From Punctularia strigosozonata HHB-11173 SS5 (taxonomy: Eukaryota; Basidiomycota; Agaricomycetes; Corticiales; Punctulariaceae): DNA of 64,000 bases. A program made the translations under genes and the position numbers. A model generated the notes under the pieces. That model saw only the letters and a program-made list of their open reading frames with translations, was not told the DNA's origin and ran no database searches. Below are positions 30,727 through 42,105 of this stretch, piece after piece; the stretch's first letter is position 1, and each line of letters opens with the position of its first letter. The stretch covers positions 781,414-845,413 of the forward strand of contig NW_006767436.1 of NCBI RefSeq assembly GCF_000264995.1, in the 5' to 3' direction.

Positions 30727-32622
30727 ATGAAGGCAGATTCAGACCGGGTCGATCCCTGCGCCGATCGTTGGCACTATGCTTTTCACCAACTTCAACAGCA
30801 GTCGAACGAAGGCACGGGTCTCGCGCCTCATCTAGTCAGAGAAATACTGGATCAATTGAGACGGTTAGTGCTAGGGTCTAGCCAGTGGTCGAAGTGGCCC
30901 CTGACGGACTAGTCAGGGATGCAGCGCAGGTTCATTCAGGTTACGAGGTCCCCTCGAACTTGACTCTACTGTTGCCGGACGATGCGGATGATCCCATCAT
31001 GGCTGCATTGGCTGGTATGTGCGGTAACGGAAATCATGTCGTCGGGCATCTGATCCTGAATGGTACGAGTCCATTCTCCAAGACATCAACCACATGCAAC
31101 CAGCCACTAAAGCGTCTTGCACTAGGTATGATACGCACCGTGTTAGGAAGTTTCACGGAACCTGAGGCATTATCCGACGTGGAACCGCCCAATCCCATAG
31201 GCATTGACGACCTTGCCCAGGCGTTGCGTGTCCTTCGGATTATTCAGGCGGAGCAAACGCGTCCTAGTATGAGATATAAGTGAGTCATTCGTCTACCATT
31301 GAACTTCCCATGTGATGGTATTGATCATTCTTACTATCATATGCACTCGTAGTCCACTTCAATCGGAGATCGACCAGATTCTTGCGTTTGCGAAGACGAT
31401 CCCGGAACGTGCACCATACCGTTCATTGGCGAATCCAGATGTGAACCCCGAACCTGCCCTACCGCGCCTCACCTCGCGTACGCGCGATCACCCTCGTTGT
31501 TACATCTGCAAAAGCGTCATGAAATCGCACCGTCGTTCAATAAATCCGTGGCTTTGCATCCACTGCGCTGAATTCAATGCCCATCAATCGCAGCCGGTCA
31601 ATCCCGCTCGGTTCCACGGGAAAGTCGCCTTGGTGACGGGCGGGCGCATCAACTTGGGGTTCGCTACCGTGCTGCGACTGCTTCGGGGTGGAGCAAGCCT
31701 CGTTTTTGCTACGACGCGGTTTCACGTGGATGCTCAGAACCGTTACGCCTCTTGTGCGGATCACGAGGATTGGCGCGATAGACTCGTCATACTCGAAGCT
31801 GACTTTACGGATGCAGGAGACGTCACTTGCATGATTGAGAAGATCAAGGGTCTGTTACATGGCCGAACACTAGATATCCTGATCAACAACGCAGCTCAAA
31901 CGGTGCCGATACCACGAGTGGAACGCGAGAGGTTAATGATGCTGGGACCAGCCAAAGGTCGATCCGAACTGCAGTTCATAGAAGAAGATAGAGCCGTCAA
32001 GCCGTATACCTCGCTGGAGACCTCGTCTGTCATTCGGGAGGAGACAAGTATTGTTTCCGTACGTGGCCAGCCTGTCAAGAACAGTTGGACGGCGCATTAC
32101 GATGAGATCCCCTACGTGGAAATGTTCAACGTGCTCACGGTCAACTCGGTTGTGCCTTTCGTCTTGATCCGTGAACTGGCGAATCTGATGGCACGCTCCG
32201 ATCGCGAGGTTCGGAGAAGTGACCCAGCATTCATCGTCAACGTTTCCTCCAGAGAGGGTATTTTCCTCCGCAAAGATAACATAGGCCGAGCTCCACACCA
32301 CGTGCACACAAATATGGCCAAGGCGGCGATGAATATGATCACAGAAACACTCGCGGACGAATTTCGCGATCATAAGGGCATATACATGAACAGCGTTGAT
32401 CCCGGCTATCTCAGCATCCAACACGCAGTCCCGGATGATGAGCGCGTGCAGAGAACAGCGGCTGTGCCGCTAACATGGGAGGATGGAGCTGCGAGGGTGC
32501 TATATCCGGTGGAATGCGGAATCGAGGGCAAGTTGATGTCTGGCCGTTTCCTCAAGGATTATCAAGAGCGGCCATGGCATCCGGAATACGATATGGCACC
32601 AGACTTAGGTGGCATGCCTTGA
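30727..32622 (+). CDS. Atypical short-chain dehydrogenase/reductase with N-terminal zinc-ribbon-like domain
   Basis: Rossmann-fold oxidoreductase of unknown substrate. The N-terminal ~250 residues are helical (from MKADSDRVDPCADRWHYAF) and include C-x2-C-x15-C-x2-C (CYIC...CIHC), a likely zinc site. The SDR domain starts FHGKVALVTGGRINLGFATV, with the NNA motif in ILINNAAQ, and the serine in FIVNVSSREGIF. The usual YxxxK reads HTNMAKAAMNM: the Lys is present, but Thr occupies the Tyr position. I recall other fungal proteins with this HTNMAK version, so it looks like a subfamily feature rather than damage. The C-terminus is MSGRFLKDYQERPWHPEYD. Introns near the start (GTTAGT...CAG, about 30864-30916) and around 31020-31310. 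Convergent with XDH. Confidence 0.8.
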
Positions 32623-32771
32623 CGAGGGCCGACCGGCACATAGGCATAACCAGCAGCATTGAACATATTGGCATATACTTGGGTACATTTTCATCTTACA
32701 GTAATTATTGCAAGTTCCTACTCGTGTCTTATGTTCTCATCTGCTCCCCTTTCGATAACAATGGTAAAAAC

Positions 32772-34398
32772 CTAGAGCTCGTCCACCTTCACGCCTGGGC
32801 CAGAGATGACTGCCTTGATAACGCCTTTTCCGTCCTCGCTCTTGCCCGCCTTGGTGACCTGGAACGCGGTCACGGCTTCCTCGAATGAGAAGCGGTGTGT
32901 GATGAGGGACTTAAGGTCGATCTTTCCGGCCGCTACGAGCGCGATCGCAAGTTGATAGTCGCCCGGCTATGGTATCACAGTTTGAGAGAACCATTCCTTC
33001 GCGTTAGAAAGAGGCGGACGTACGCCGTAGCGGAAGGACCCGAGGAACTTAACCTCCTTGGTGAGCAGGAGAGTAATGGGAATCACGACATCAGGCATGC
33101 CCATACCAACCTAAAGGTGATGTCATCAGGAAATCAGACATGACAACATCAACCAACGAGTTCAACCCCCATACCTGCACATATGTCCCTCCTGCCTTGG
33201 CAATCAAGATACCAGTCTGGATAGATGCCTCGGCACCACTGGCATCCACAACCAGGTCGATACCGTCAGGACCAAGATCCTGAATACCGAGCTTCTCCTT
33301 CATTGCGGCGGCATTGCGTCGGGAGTACTCGATCCGGCTCTCTCCCGGGTTCAGGGGAATCGGGAGGTATATATCGGTTGCGGCATATGACTGTAAGGCA
33401 TTATAGTCACACGGAGTCAAACGACGAGTGACGTGGAGAGAAACGGACCTTGGCGAATTCAAGTCTGTGGGGAACAATGTCTACGGCAATCACTCTCCGC
33501 GCACCGAGTGCACGAGCAACGGCCATGCAAACCAGCCCTACCGGGCCGCATCCGAACACTACGCAAGTCTGATTGGCCCGTAGCTGGCCAATAGCGGCTA
33601 CGGAATGCACGCCCACGGACAAGGGCTCAATCATGGCACCGTCCTCGAGAGTCATGTTATCGGGGAGCTGGACAGCGAAGATCTCAGTCACGAGAGCATG
33701 CCGCCAGATACATGTCATCATACCTTATAGGCAAGATCGCCGGGGATGGCATAGTAGCGAGCCAAAGTACCGTCGTAAGGAGGTGTGGCTGCAAAGACCA
33801 TATCCGGGCAGAGCTGCGGAAGACAGGTCAACAACGTGGTAGATATGTCAAAAGGTTCTATTACTTCGTATCTGCCTGCCTTGCAGGCGTCACAAGAGCG
33901 GCAAGTTGCCCCAGGCTCCAAAGCGACTCGATCGCCAACCTTCAAGCCTTTAACCTTCGCGCCAACTACCGCGGAGTTAGTTCGAAGGTCACGAGTGATT
34001 CCGAACTATTCACCTTTCGTGACGATACCAGCGGACTCATGACCCAAAACCTGAGTCATAATATTCAGCTGGGACCCTGCGCGGAGTATGCTTGGACATA
34101 CCATGGGCGCGTTCACCACGAAGTCACCGATGCGGCCGTGCGTGAGGTAATGCACATCAGAGCCACATATCCCTAAGTCGGAGGTGTAGGTAGCTCGTTT
34201 TTGGTGACCAATACTACTGACCTGTCTTCTTGATAGCAACGAGCACTTCGTGAGGCGCGACTGGAGCAATGTGCCAAGGTCAGCATTTGGATAACCTTGG
34301 ATAACTCAACCGATGTTGATCGCACTTTCAGGGATAGGCCTGTCTTCGTAGACGGTCTGCTCAATCGCCTTGAGTACGAAAGATGGGTTGTCCGACAT
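32772..34398 (-). CDS. XYL2: Xylitol/sorbitol dehydrogenase (zinc-dependent MDR)
   Basis: NAD-dependent polyol dehydrogenase, probably oxidising xylitol to D-xylulose in pentose catabolism. It starts [19 protein letters not shown]. Catalytic zinc ligands lie in [15 protein letters not shown] and VLGHESAG. The structural zinc cysteines are in [13 protein letters not shown]. The NAD-binding loop [18 protein letters not shown] is followed by AVDI, whose Asp favours NAD over NADP. Then [17 protein letters not shown], and an end KVDEL. About six short introns. Relatives include sorbitol and L-arabinitol dehydrogenases, so the exact substrate is uncertain. Divergent from the Ran1-like kinase with 392 bp between starts. 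Confidence 0.88.
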
Positions 34399-34790
34399 CG
34401 CTGGCGAGTGTGGTATGGGCAAAAGCGAGATATAGCTCATCCATCGATGCTGCAGACATGTATAGGAGTCCCCGGCTGAACATTGGGGAGAGCGGGCCGG
34501 TATGTATACAGCCTCACCATGCGCTTTTTCCAGCGTTCAATGGCACACCTGATCCCCTTACGGCATTGATCGGACACTGATAATCCGGCCATCCGGTGCC
34601 GACTTCCGATTTCTTCATCCCGTCCTCTCATCCGCCATCCGCCATTACGCTGAACATCCGCACCTCTTTGTATATAAACCGCAGAAAATATGGATGCTGA
34701 GCACAATCGACGCAGGACGCCATCTTCCCTCGATTTACCTCCAACCAAATCACACCCAATCTCCCTCGCACCATCCCACTTCGCGACAAC
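34399..34790. other. Divergent promoter region XDH/kinase, 392 bp
   Basis: Holds a clear TATA box (34671) serving the kinase and C-rich, CT-rich leader sequence just before its ATG. The XDH side shows no TATA. Confidence 0.5.
34671..34677 (+). promoter_or_regulatory. TATA box of the kinase gene
   Basis: TATATAA (in TTTGTATATAAACCGC) lies 120 bp upstream of the kinase ATG, followed by pyrimidine-rich sequence, the usual arrangement for a fungal TATA promoter. Confidence 0.6.
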
Positions 34791-36429
34791 ATGCCCTCGC
34801 TTCCCACTCCTGGTCCCTCTGTCTGGCTGGGTCAGATCAGACTCGAGCACATACTCGGTCACGGATCGTTCGGACGGGTCTACTACGGCTACGATGCCTC
34901 TCAAGGTCAAGCGTACGCCGTCAAGTGCATACCAAAAAGAAGGGGCCAGTCCCCCGAAGAACTCGACATTCACCGGTCACTTCCTTCACACCCTCACATC
35001 TTGAACTGCATCGCCGCCGACGAAGATGATCATTATCTTTACCTTATCCTCGACTATCACGCCGGCGGGGACCTCCTCGAAGCCATCCGCAAAGGCATAT
35101 TCTATCGTAACGATCAGCTCATCAAGAAGCTGTTCCTGCAACTGCTAGACGCGGTAGACCACATCCATCAGCAGAAGGTTTTCCACTGCGACATCAAGCC
35201 TGGCAATGTTATTTGCGCGTCCAATCATGCCAACGCCTATCTAGCTGACTTTGGTCTTGCGACGAGGAGCAGCCGGAGCCCACGGGCAAGACGTGGTACC
35301 CTACGTTACATGAGTCCTGGTACGCTTATCTTTCATCGGGAGCTATTGCTTTTAGGAACTCACAAACCCATCAGAATGCCACCAGCATCAACCCGCCTCC
35401 CAGTCCGCCGAGGATCCCATGCCGGAATGGCACTGGGCTCATCAAAGCGACATCTGGTCGCTTGGTGTTACTTTGCTCGAAATGGTCACTGGGAAATACC
35501 TCTGGACCGAAGCTATTCCCAGCGACCCCCGCTACGCCGCATACATGGCGGATCCGGATTACCTCCGCCAAGAACTCCATGTCTCCGCGCAAGCTTGCGA
35601 GCTGTTCCGCAAGATATTCACGCAAGACTACGAGACGCGCATCACACTATCTGATCTGCGCGAGGCCATCATATCGGTCAACACCTTCTTTGAGGACGTG
35701 CTAAGTGCACATGGCCTTTGTGTTCGCGATTTACCGAAGGGCACATCCCCGCGCCGTGTACCTGGGCGAGACTTCTGCAAGAGCATTGTGAAGCTGGTGC
35801 CAAAGGCGCAACGCCTTGTCAGACGCCCGCCGCCGAGGAGGTCGCGACACGAGCTCTCTATCAGTTCGGACGAAGGCTACCACCACGACATCCCGGACGA
35901 GCATGAACAACCGCCCCGCCCCAGGGAAACTCATCCACGGAGTGCTGAACCTCGATTCCCCGATTCCGCCCGCGGACCCATGGCACATGCACACTTCGTC
36001 TTACCTCCTCATCAATGCACTCGCCGATTTCCGGTTCGATGCCAGCCTCCCGCGGCATCCATTACACCACTCCCTGCGAAGGGCAGGCACGGCCCCTTGG
36101 CGATCGTCACGGCGCTTTCGACGACGCTATCTGACCTTGATCTTCCTTCTACACCGGCATCGCCTGCACAGTGGGCTTCTGGTCTAGAATGCCCTGCGCT
36201 CAGCCGTGATACCGACTCAGACACCGATAGCGAAGCTGCTATCACACCAGAAACTCGCCCAACACATTGCGATGATGAAGTCTGCGAGCTCGTACTTGAC
36301 GACCCCCTGGCAGGGAACGCGGTCAGGAAGCCCTCGCCATACGCTACTCAAGACAAAGTTGTTACCACGGCAGGACCGTCCGGGATCGTCAGGACTGTCG
36401 GACGTCTTCGGGCGCTCGTACACACCTGA
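34791..36429 (+). CDS. Ran1-like serine/threonine protein kinase
   Basis: Protein kinase of the fungal Ran1/Ksp1 group, which links nutrients to growth, mating and meiosis. One intron, 35320-35374, leaves 1,584 nt, or 527 residues. Kinase domain, residues about 12-300: glycine loop LGHGSFGRVYYGYD, Lys in YAVKCIPK, catalytic loop VFHCDIKPGNVI, DFGLATRSS, activation end GTLRYMSPECHQ, then HQSDIWSLGVTLLEM and the Ran1-like SDPRYAAYMADPDYL. The catalytic loop has HCD instead of HRD, a non-RD kinase that should not need activation-loop phosphorylation. The C-terminal ~230 residues are disordered, Pro/Arg/Ser-rich. The acceptor CATCAG at 35374 is the one that restores the conserved SPE motif. Confidence 0.87.
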
Positions 36430-36792
36430 TAGGGATCGTCATTTTATGTCTCAGTCTTACTACATCAAGGACATTAGGTCTCGGACTGCACTACTGTATC
36501 GTTAGCACGCTTCCATTTGTATTACTAGCCTGCGATATAATTACCAACAAGCCGTGCACATATCTTTACGAACATTACGACTCAGAATTGAGATGAAAAC
36601 GCAGAGAAACCCCTGAATGATTGCGGCTGATGGTACGATCGATGCGCGCGGCTTGCGTGAGGCTCACGCCTTCCTCGGACGATTTTTCGCTTTTATAGCG
36701 CCTTGCACTGCTCCGCACACCATCTCTCTTTCTCCCTCCCTCCTTCCCCGACTACTATCCATCTTCTATTCCGTTACTTGGACTGTCAAAAG
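36430..36792. other. Intergenic, 363 bp, MET6 promoter
   Basis: The distal half is AT-rich. The 80 bp before the MET6 ATG are strongly pyrimidine-rich (CTCTCTTTCTCCCTCCCTCC), typical of highly expressed fungal genes. No other feature seen. Confidence 0.5.
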
Positions 36793-39312
36793 ATGGTCGC
36801 ATCCAGTATTCTCGGCTTTCCTCGCATCGGTAAGTTGCCTTATCCTATTCGAGCCGTTTTTTCTCTGGCCGCCCGGCTAAGCTGTTCTGCCATGCGATAC
36901 TTGCCTCGCGCATGCGATCTTGAATCTGACTTGCTTTCTTCTCATAAGGTGCCAATCGTGAGGTGAAAAAGGCCGTTGAGGCTTACTGGGCGGGCAAGAT
37001 CTCTGCGGACGATCTAACCAAAGCCGCCGCCGACGTCAGGAAGGCCAGCTGGACCAGCGTCAAGGAGAAGGGCGTCGACTTCATCCCTAGGTATATGGTC
37101 TCTTTCGACGATTGCTCGACGCATCTGACCCTCATACACTGCAGCGGCGATTTCTCTCTTTACGACCATGTCCTTGATCACTCTGCCGCATTCAACGTCA
37201 TCCCCAAACGGTACACTGGCCACAACCTGTCCCCTCTAGATGTCTACTTCGCTATGGGCCGTGGTCGTCAGGCTGATGGTGTCGACGTGCCGGCCTCCGA
37301 GATGAAGAAATGGTGCGCAATATCGTTTGCTGGTCTCGTCTTATCTAACACCCAAATTAAGGTTCGACTCGAACTACCACTACGTCGTCCCGGAGCTCTC
37401 GGATGAGGTGGAGTTCAAGCTCAACTTCAACAAGGCGCTTGAGGAGTTCAAGGAAGCCCAGTCGCTCGGCATTACCACCCGCCCGGTCGTTCTTGGCCCA
37501 GTTACGTACCTCGTGCTCGGTAAGGCGAGCAAGGAGGCTCAGCCCGGCTTCCAGCCCATCTCGCTCCTTCCCAAGCTCCTGCCTTTGTACAAGCAGCTCT
37601 TGGCTGACCTCAAGTCTGCTGGTGCTGAGTGGGTCCAAATCGATGAGCCTATTCTCGTCGTGGACTCTTCGGAGAACTTGGAGAAGCAGTTCACCACTGC
37701 CTATGCCGAGCTGGCGCCCGTCGCACCCAAGATTCTCCTCACTTCATACTACGGACGGCTCGACTCGAACGTGAACTACGTGTCCAAGCTTCCCGTTGCT
37801 GGTCTTCACATCGACCTCGACCGTGCCCCTGGTCAGCTTGACGATGTTCTTACGGCCATCAAGCCCACCAGCTTGGGCCTCTCCCTTGGCCTTGTTTCCG
37901 GCAGGAACGTATGGAAGAACGACTTTGCGGCGTCCATCAAGATTGCTCAAAAGGCCATCGACGTCCTCGACAAGGACCGTGTGATCATAAACACGTCGTC
38001 GTCTCTCCTCCATACCCCTGTCACCCTCGCCTCTGAGAAGAAGCTCAGCCCGGAGCAGAAGGACTGGTTCTCCTTTGCCCTCGAGAAGGCCGAGGAAGTC
38101 GCAATCATCACTGCTGTCCTGTCTGGTTCCCAGGATGAGAAGGTAGCCGCTGCCCTCGAAGCAAACAAGGCTTCGATCGCCAAGCGCCGCCAGTTCGAGA
38201 GCACCTCCGACGACGCTGTTCGCAAGCGCGTTGCAGCGATCACCCCCGAGATGTTCAACCGTCAGAGCCCTTTCGCTGTCCGTCAGCAGATCCAGGCGGC
38301 GAAACTCAAGCTTCCGAAGTTCCCCACGACCACCATTGGCTCCTTCCCCCAGACTAAGGAGATCCGCATGGCCCGTGCTAAGCTCGGCAAGGGCGAGCTT
38401 ACCGAGGCTCAGTACGAGGAGTTTATCAAGAAGGAGATCGACCACGTCATCAAGTTCCAGGAGGACATCGGTCTCGACCTCCTTGTCCACGGCGAGCCCG
38501 AGCGTAACGACATGGTCCAATACTTCGGCGAGCTTTTCAACGGCTTCGTCTTCACCCAGAACGGATGGGTTCAGAGCTACGGTTCCCGTTATGTTCGCCC
38601 TCCGATCATCGTCTCCGACGTCAGCCGCTCGGGTCCGATGACCATTAAGTGGAGCACGTACGCACAGAGTGTTACCGAGAAACCCATGAAGGGCATGCTC
38701 ACTGGCCCCGTCACCATCCTCAACTGGTCGTTCCCTCGCGCCGATGTCTCTCGCGAGCTCCAGACTAGGCAGCTTGCTCTCGCCCTTCGCGACGAGGTCA
38801 TTGACCTTGAGAAGGCTGGCATCAGCGCTGTTCAGGTTGACGAGCCCGCCCTTCGTGAGGGCCTTCCTCTGCGTCGCGCGGACTGGGAGGGTTACTTGAA
38901 GTGGGCAGTGGAGTCGTTCAAACTCGCCACCTCCGGTGTCACGGATGCTCTCCAGACCCACTCCCACTTCTGCTACTCCGATTTCAACGACATCTTCCCC
39001 TCAATCCAGGCTCTGGACGCCGATGTCATCTCCATCGAGGCCTCGAAGAGCGACATGAAGCTCCTCAGCGCCTTCAAGCAGTACGGGTACTCGGCTCAGA
39101 TTGGCCCTGGTGTTTACGACATCCACTCTCCTCGTGTTCCCAGCGAGGAGGAGATCAAAGAGCGTCTGAAGAACATCATCGAGGCTCTCCCCGCCAACCT
39201 CCTCTTCGTCAACCCCGACTGCGGTCTCAAGACCCGTGGCTGGACCGAGACTGAGGCTGCACTGAAAAACCTCGTCGCTGCTGCCCGATGGGCACGCGAG
39301 ACCTACCCTTAA
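36793..39312 (+). CDS. MET6: Cobalamin-independent methionine synthase
   Basis: Transfers a methyl group from 5-methyltetrahydropteroyl-triglutamate to homocysteine, the last step of methionine synthesis, in the cytosol. Introns at 36830-36948 (119 nt), 37091-37144 and 37313-37361 leave 2,298 nt, or 765 residues (yeast 767). The N-terminal barrel starts MVASSILGFPRIGANREVKK. The C-terminal catalytic barrel has TTTIGSFPQTKEIR, and the zinc ligands lie in THSHFCYSDF (His and Cys), the Glu region and NPDCGLKTRGW (Cys). Ends RWARETYP. Very strong C-ending codon bias marks high expression and also explains a 407-codon antisense open frame. Complete and intact. Confidence 0.98.
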
Positions 39313-39639
39313 ATGCGTCTCTCCGCGCTTCAACAGCGCCCTGTTAACTTATCAGGGCTCTCTCATCAGAGTCGTCCTGTTCGTGACTTAGGGTTCGTTG
39401 TGGCGAGATGCGGGTTCATAACGATGGCCCTTCGGGCCGTCGCCGAGTGGACCGAGGAGGAAGGGGGCTCTTGGAAAATGCGACGTTTCAACCCGCAACA
39501 GCGCCTCATGAGGGAGGCAGGAGCTTCGCGTGTTGTACTACTAGCATTCGGATTTCAACAATCCCCGAATACACCATCGTTGTGCTGATTTCATACCCAA
39601 TCGATTACAAGAAGTGTGAACGAAAGTACATTTAGTCCT
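39313..39639. other. Convergent 3' intergenic region, 327 bp
   Basis: MET6 3' UTR facing the end of the DUF2985 gene. Nothing else recognised. Confidence 0.5.
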
Positions 39640-41799
39640 CTAGTTGGTAAGCTGTTCGTGAGGAGGAACGGTTATCTCTTCCTCGATAACGATGTCAGGA
39701 ATTGATATCTGCGTTGCTGTCGGGCCGTCCTCAGAGTGCTCACGACTGCGCCTTCTTGTAGGGGTATCCGACACGTAATCGCGTGAAGTAACGCTCCCAT
39801 GTAATTCGGGGGGCGACTCTACCTCCTCCCTCTGCTGCGTCGCAGGTTTCTCGTCGACAACGTTTGACGATTTTTCCATGTTGAGTGCCGTTCGGAGACG
39901 TTCTTCAACTTTTTCGGTACGTCGAGTTCTCTTGGAGCCGATCCATATGAAAACCGCGGAAAGGATACCGCAAATGAATGACGCTGGGAGAAGAGTCGCT
40001 GTAGTTGCAGCCGGTCGGTCGAAACTGAAAGCCTGTGATCAACAACGTTCGATAACTGCAACGGGCCCCGTGATCACCGATTTAAGGCCCACATCACGGA
40101 AGACAACCCGACTTGAAATATGGAATTTCCGTCATTAAGAAGGCATATGATGAGGGCGATACTGGGGATACGTCAGAATCAATTCCAAGGGCATTGAATT
40201 ACTGAAGGCCTACTTGATAGGGAAAGCCTGTAAAGGCTGTAAGGTCGATGACACTGTAACGATTGATGATACGCACCCGATGAGTCTCAGTACCATGCGG
40301 CCGATACCAAGTTTGCGACTTCGTGAACTGTTGCTGGTCTGAGAACGGCGCCTATCTGAGCCGGATTGCCTCCAACGAATGGTAGGAGGAGGCTCACGGT
40401 AATGTAGCGTCCGCTGCTGTTTCTCTGTTAAGACGTGGACATAGTTCACGTCGTACTTCGGATCGGGTAGGTCGTCTTCGTCATACAGGTCTGGGAGACC
40501 TGCCTTCTTTCGTAATTTTCGAGTTTTCCGTTTGTACCACCATATGATGGTTATGCCTAGTATGAAGTGTCAGCCTACGATGAATATTCCTGCGAACGGG
40601 GCACGCACGATATGTGTCGACGACACGCCAAGGGATCAACCCAACGCTGGTAAGCGTGAACAGACCGGTCTCCACCTGCTGCGAAAGTTCGAGCCAATAC
40701 CCCTGCGCTATGCTGTTATGAAGGTTGATCCACTTCACGAGGAAGAGTACAATGGCCGTTCCCCAGAAAACGATGAGGAAGCCGTATATAGCGACGATGA
40801 ACTTGGGACCGTTTAGCAGAAGTGTTGTACGAGACAAAATATGATCTCACGCCGATAGCTACATTGAATGCACACGCTCAGTCCAAGCTAGTGGAGGCTG
40901 AATGATGCAATGGCTCACGAGTCTTGCAAAATGCCCATACCCCACGCATTATACGCTTGAATTGCTGCTTTTTGGTCAGAACATCCTCGACATGCGTGTC
41001 CAGCTCGTCCAAAGTGTATTCTCCGTTTTCCGCTCTGGAAGGGGCAGACCGTTTAGGAAGGACGACCACGGGTTTCCGAGAGTAGAAGGAAAGGGGCGGA
41101 CTGAGAAGAAGTCAGTCAAAGCAGACAGCAAGCAGAAGCTCGTAGCTTCACATTACGATCGCATTGGCGGCGTTGGCCAGGTTGGAGACCGTTGCTATCT
41201 CAGGGTCTGGACAATAAAAAAAAACATTATGAGCAGACAAACCAGTGTCTTGAGTACAGAGCGAACGTACCGATAACATCCAAATGCTCCACCACTTCGT
41301 CTTCGTGATGAGTGCTCTCGTCGGATAGCAAACTGACCGCACTGCCTACACGACTGTGCATGGGATCCTCGCGCATGGCAATCGTTTCCTGGGCACCTTG
41401 TAAAAGGTAGTTCCCCGCCTGATCGCGTTCGTGCGATGCATGGCTGCCTGCCAGGGCCTTCTGGATCAAGGGTGGCTGACGGCGGTCTTCGTGTAGTGTA
41501 GGGGGCCTGGCCGATCTAACAGAATCTCGCAGTATATGGCTCGTTACACGACTCGGTTGGCGGGGGAACGTGCTATAGGGTCTACCATCGTTGGACGCTC
41601 CGCTGGGGCCAGGAACACTGGCAGAGTCCGCCCGTCGTCGAGTAGCATTGTCGGCATGTGGAGAATCGGTCGCGGACGCGTTTCCAGGAGCGAAGAGCTC
41701 CGTCAGGGTGCGACTCCTGCGGCGATTAGGGGCGGGTGCCGGATCGTCGCGAAGGGATGCGTAGTTGTCGTGGCTCCTCTTGATCCTGACGGAGGGCAT
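39640..41799 (-). CDS. DUF2985 integral membrane protein
   Basis: Fungal multi-pass membrane protein of unknown function (DUF2985 family, often next to or fused with PLAC8-type domains). The Ser/Arg-rich N-terminus (MPSVRIKRSHDNYASLRDD) is cytosolic and disordered. The conserved part begins YTLDELDTHVEDVLTKKQQF, then KRIMRGVWAFCKT. The helix IYGFLIVFWGTAIVLFLVKW is followed by YWLELSQQVETGLFTLTSVG, then ITIIWWYKRKTRKLRKKAGL and LYDEDDLPDPKYDVNYVHVL. Further helices near 39990-40330 precede a Pro/Thr-rich acidic tail ending PPHEQLTN. Several introns. The middle exons are clear and the first and last joins are approximate. No enzymatic motif seen. Confidence 0.8.
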
Positions 41800-42105
41800 G
41801 ACTGGAGCACTAGCGTGCGGGACGTAGCCGACTAGGGTATTATAGCCTCTGGGGTGTACTAGCGAGTTGCATAAGTAGCTGTGTGCCTCGGAGCAAAGGC
41901 CCCCCTGGGATTTGCGCGTCGAAGGGCCATGTTATTGGATGTGCGCAGCATGTGAAACAGCGGCGCGCGCTCACTCTACCGTGATGATATGAGGAACTGT
42001 GCAGATGCCAGACCTTACCCATAGACGTGCAGATATGACCGCGAGTTCAAGCAGACGGCAACAGGGATATCGAGGAATTGCGTGATCTATGGATACATCT
42101 ATGTT
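41800..42105. other. Intergenic, 306 bp
   Basis: Between two minus-strand genes. No ORF, tRNA or repeat recognised. Confidence 0.4.

Noticed and set aside
37744-38967. 407-codon open frame antisense to MET6
   Set aside because: Shadow of the extreme codon bias of MET6. The plus-strand frame carries all methionine-synthase motifs, and the antisense product is repetitive Leu/Glu/Asp without domain.
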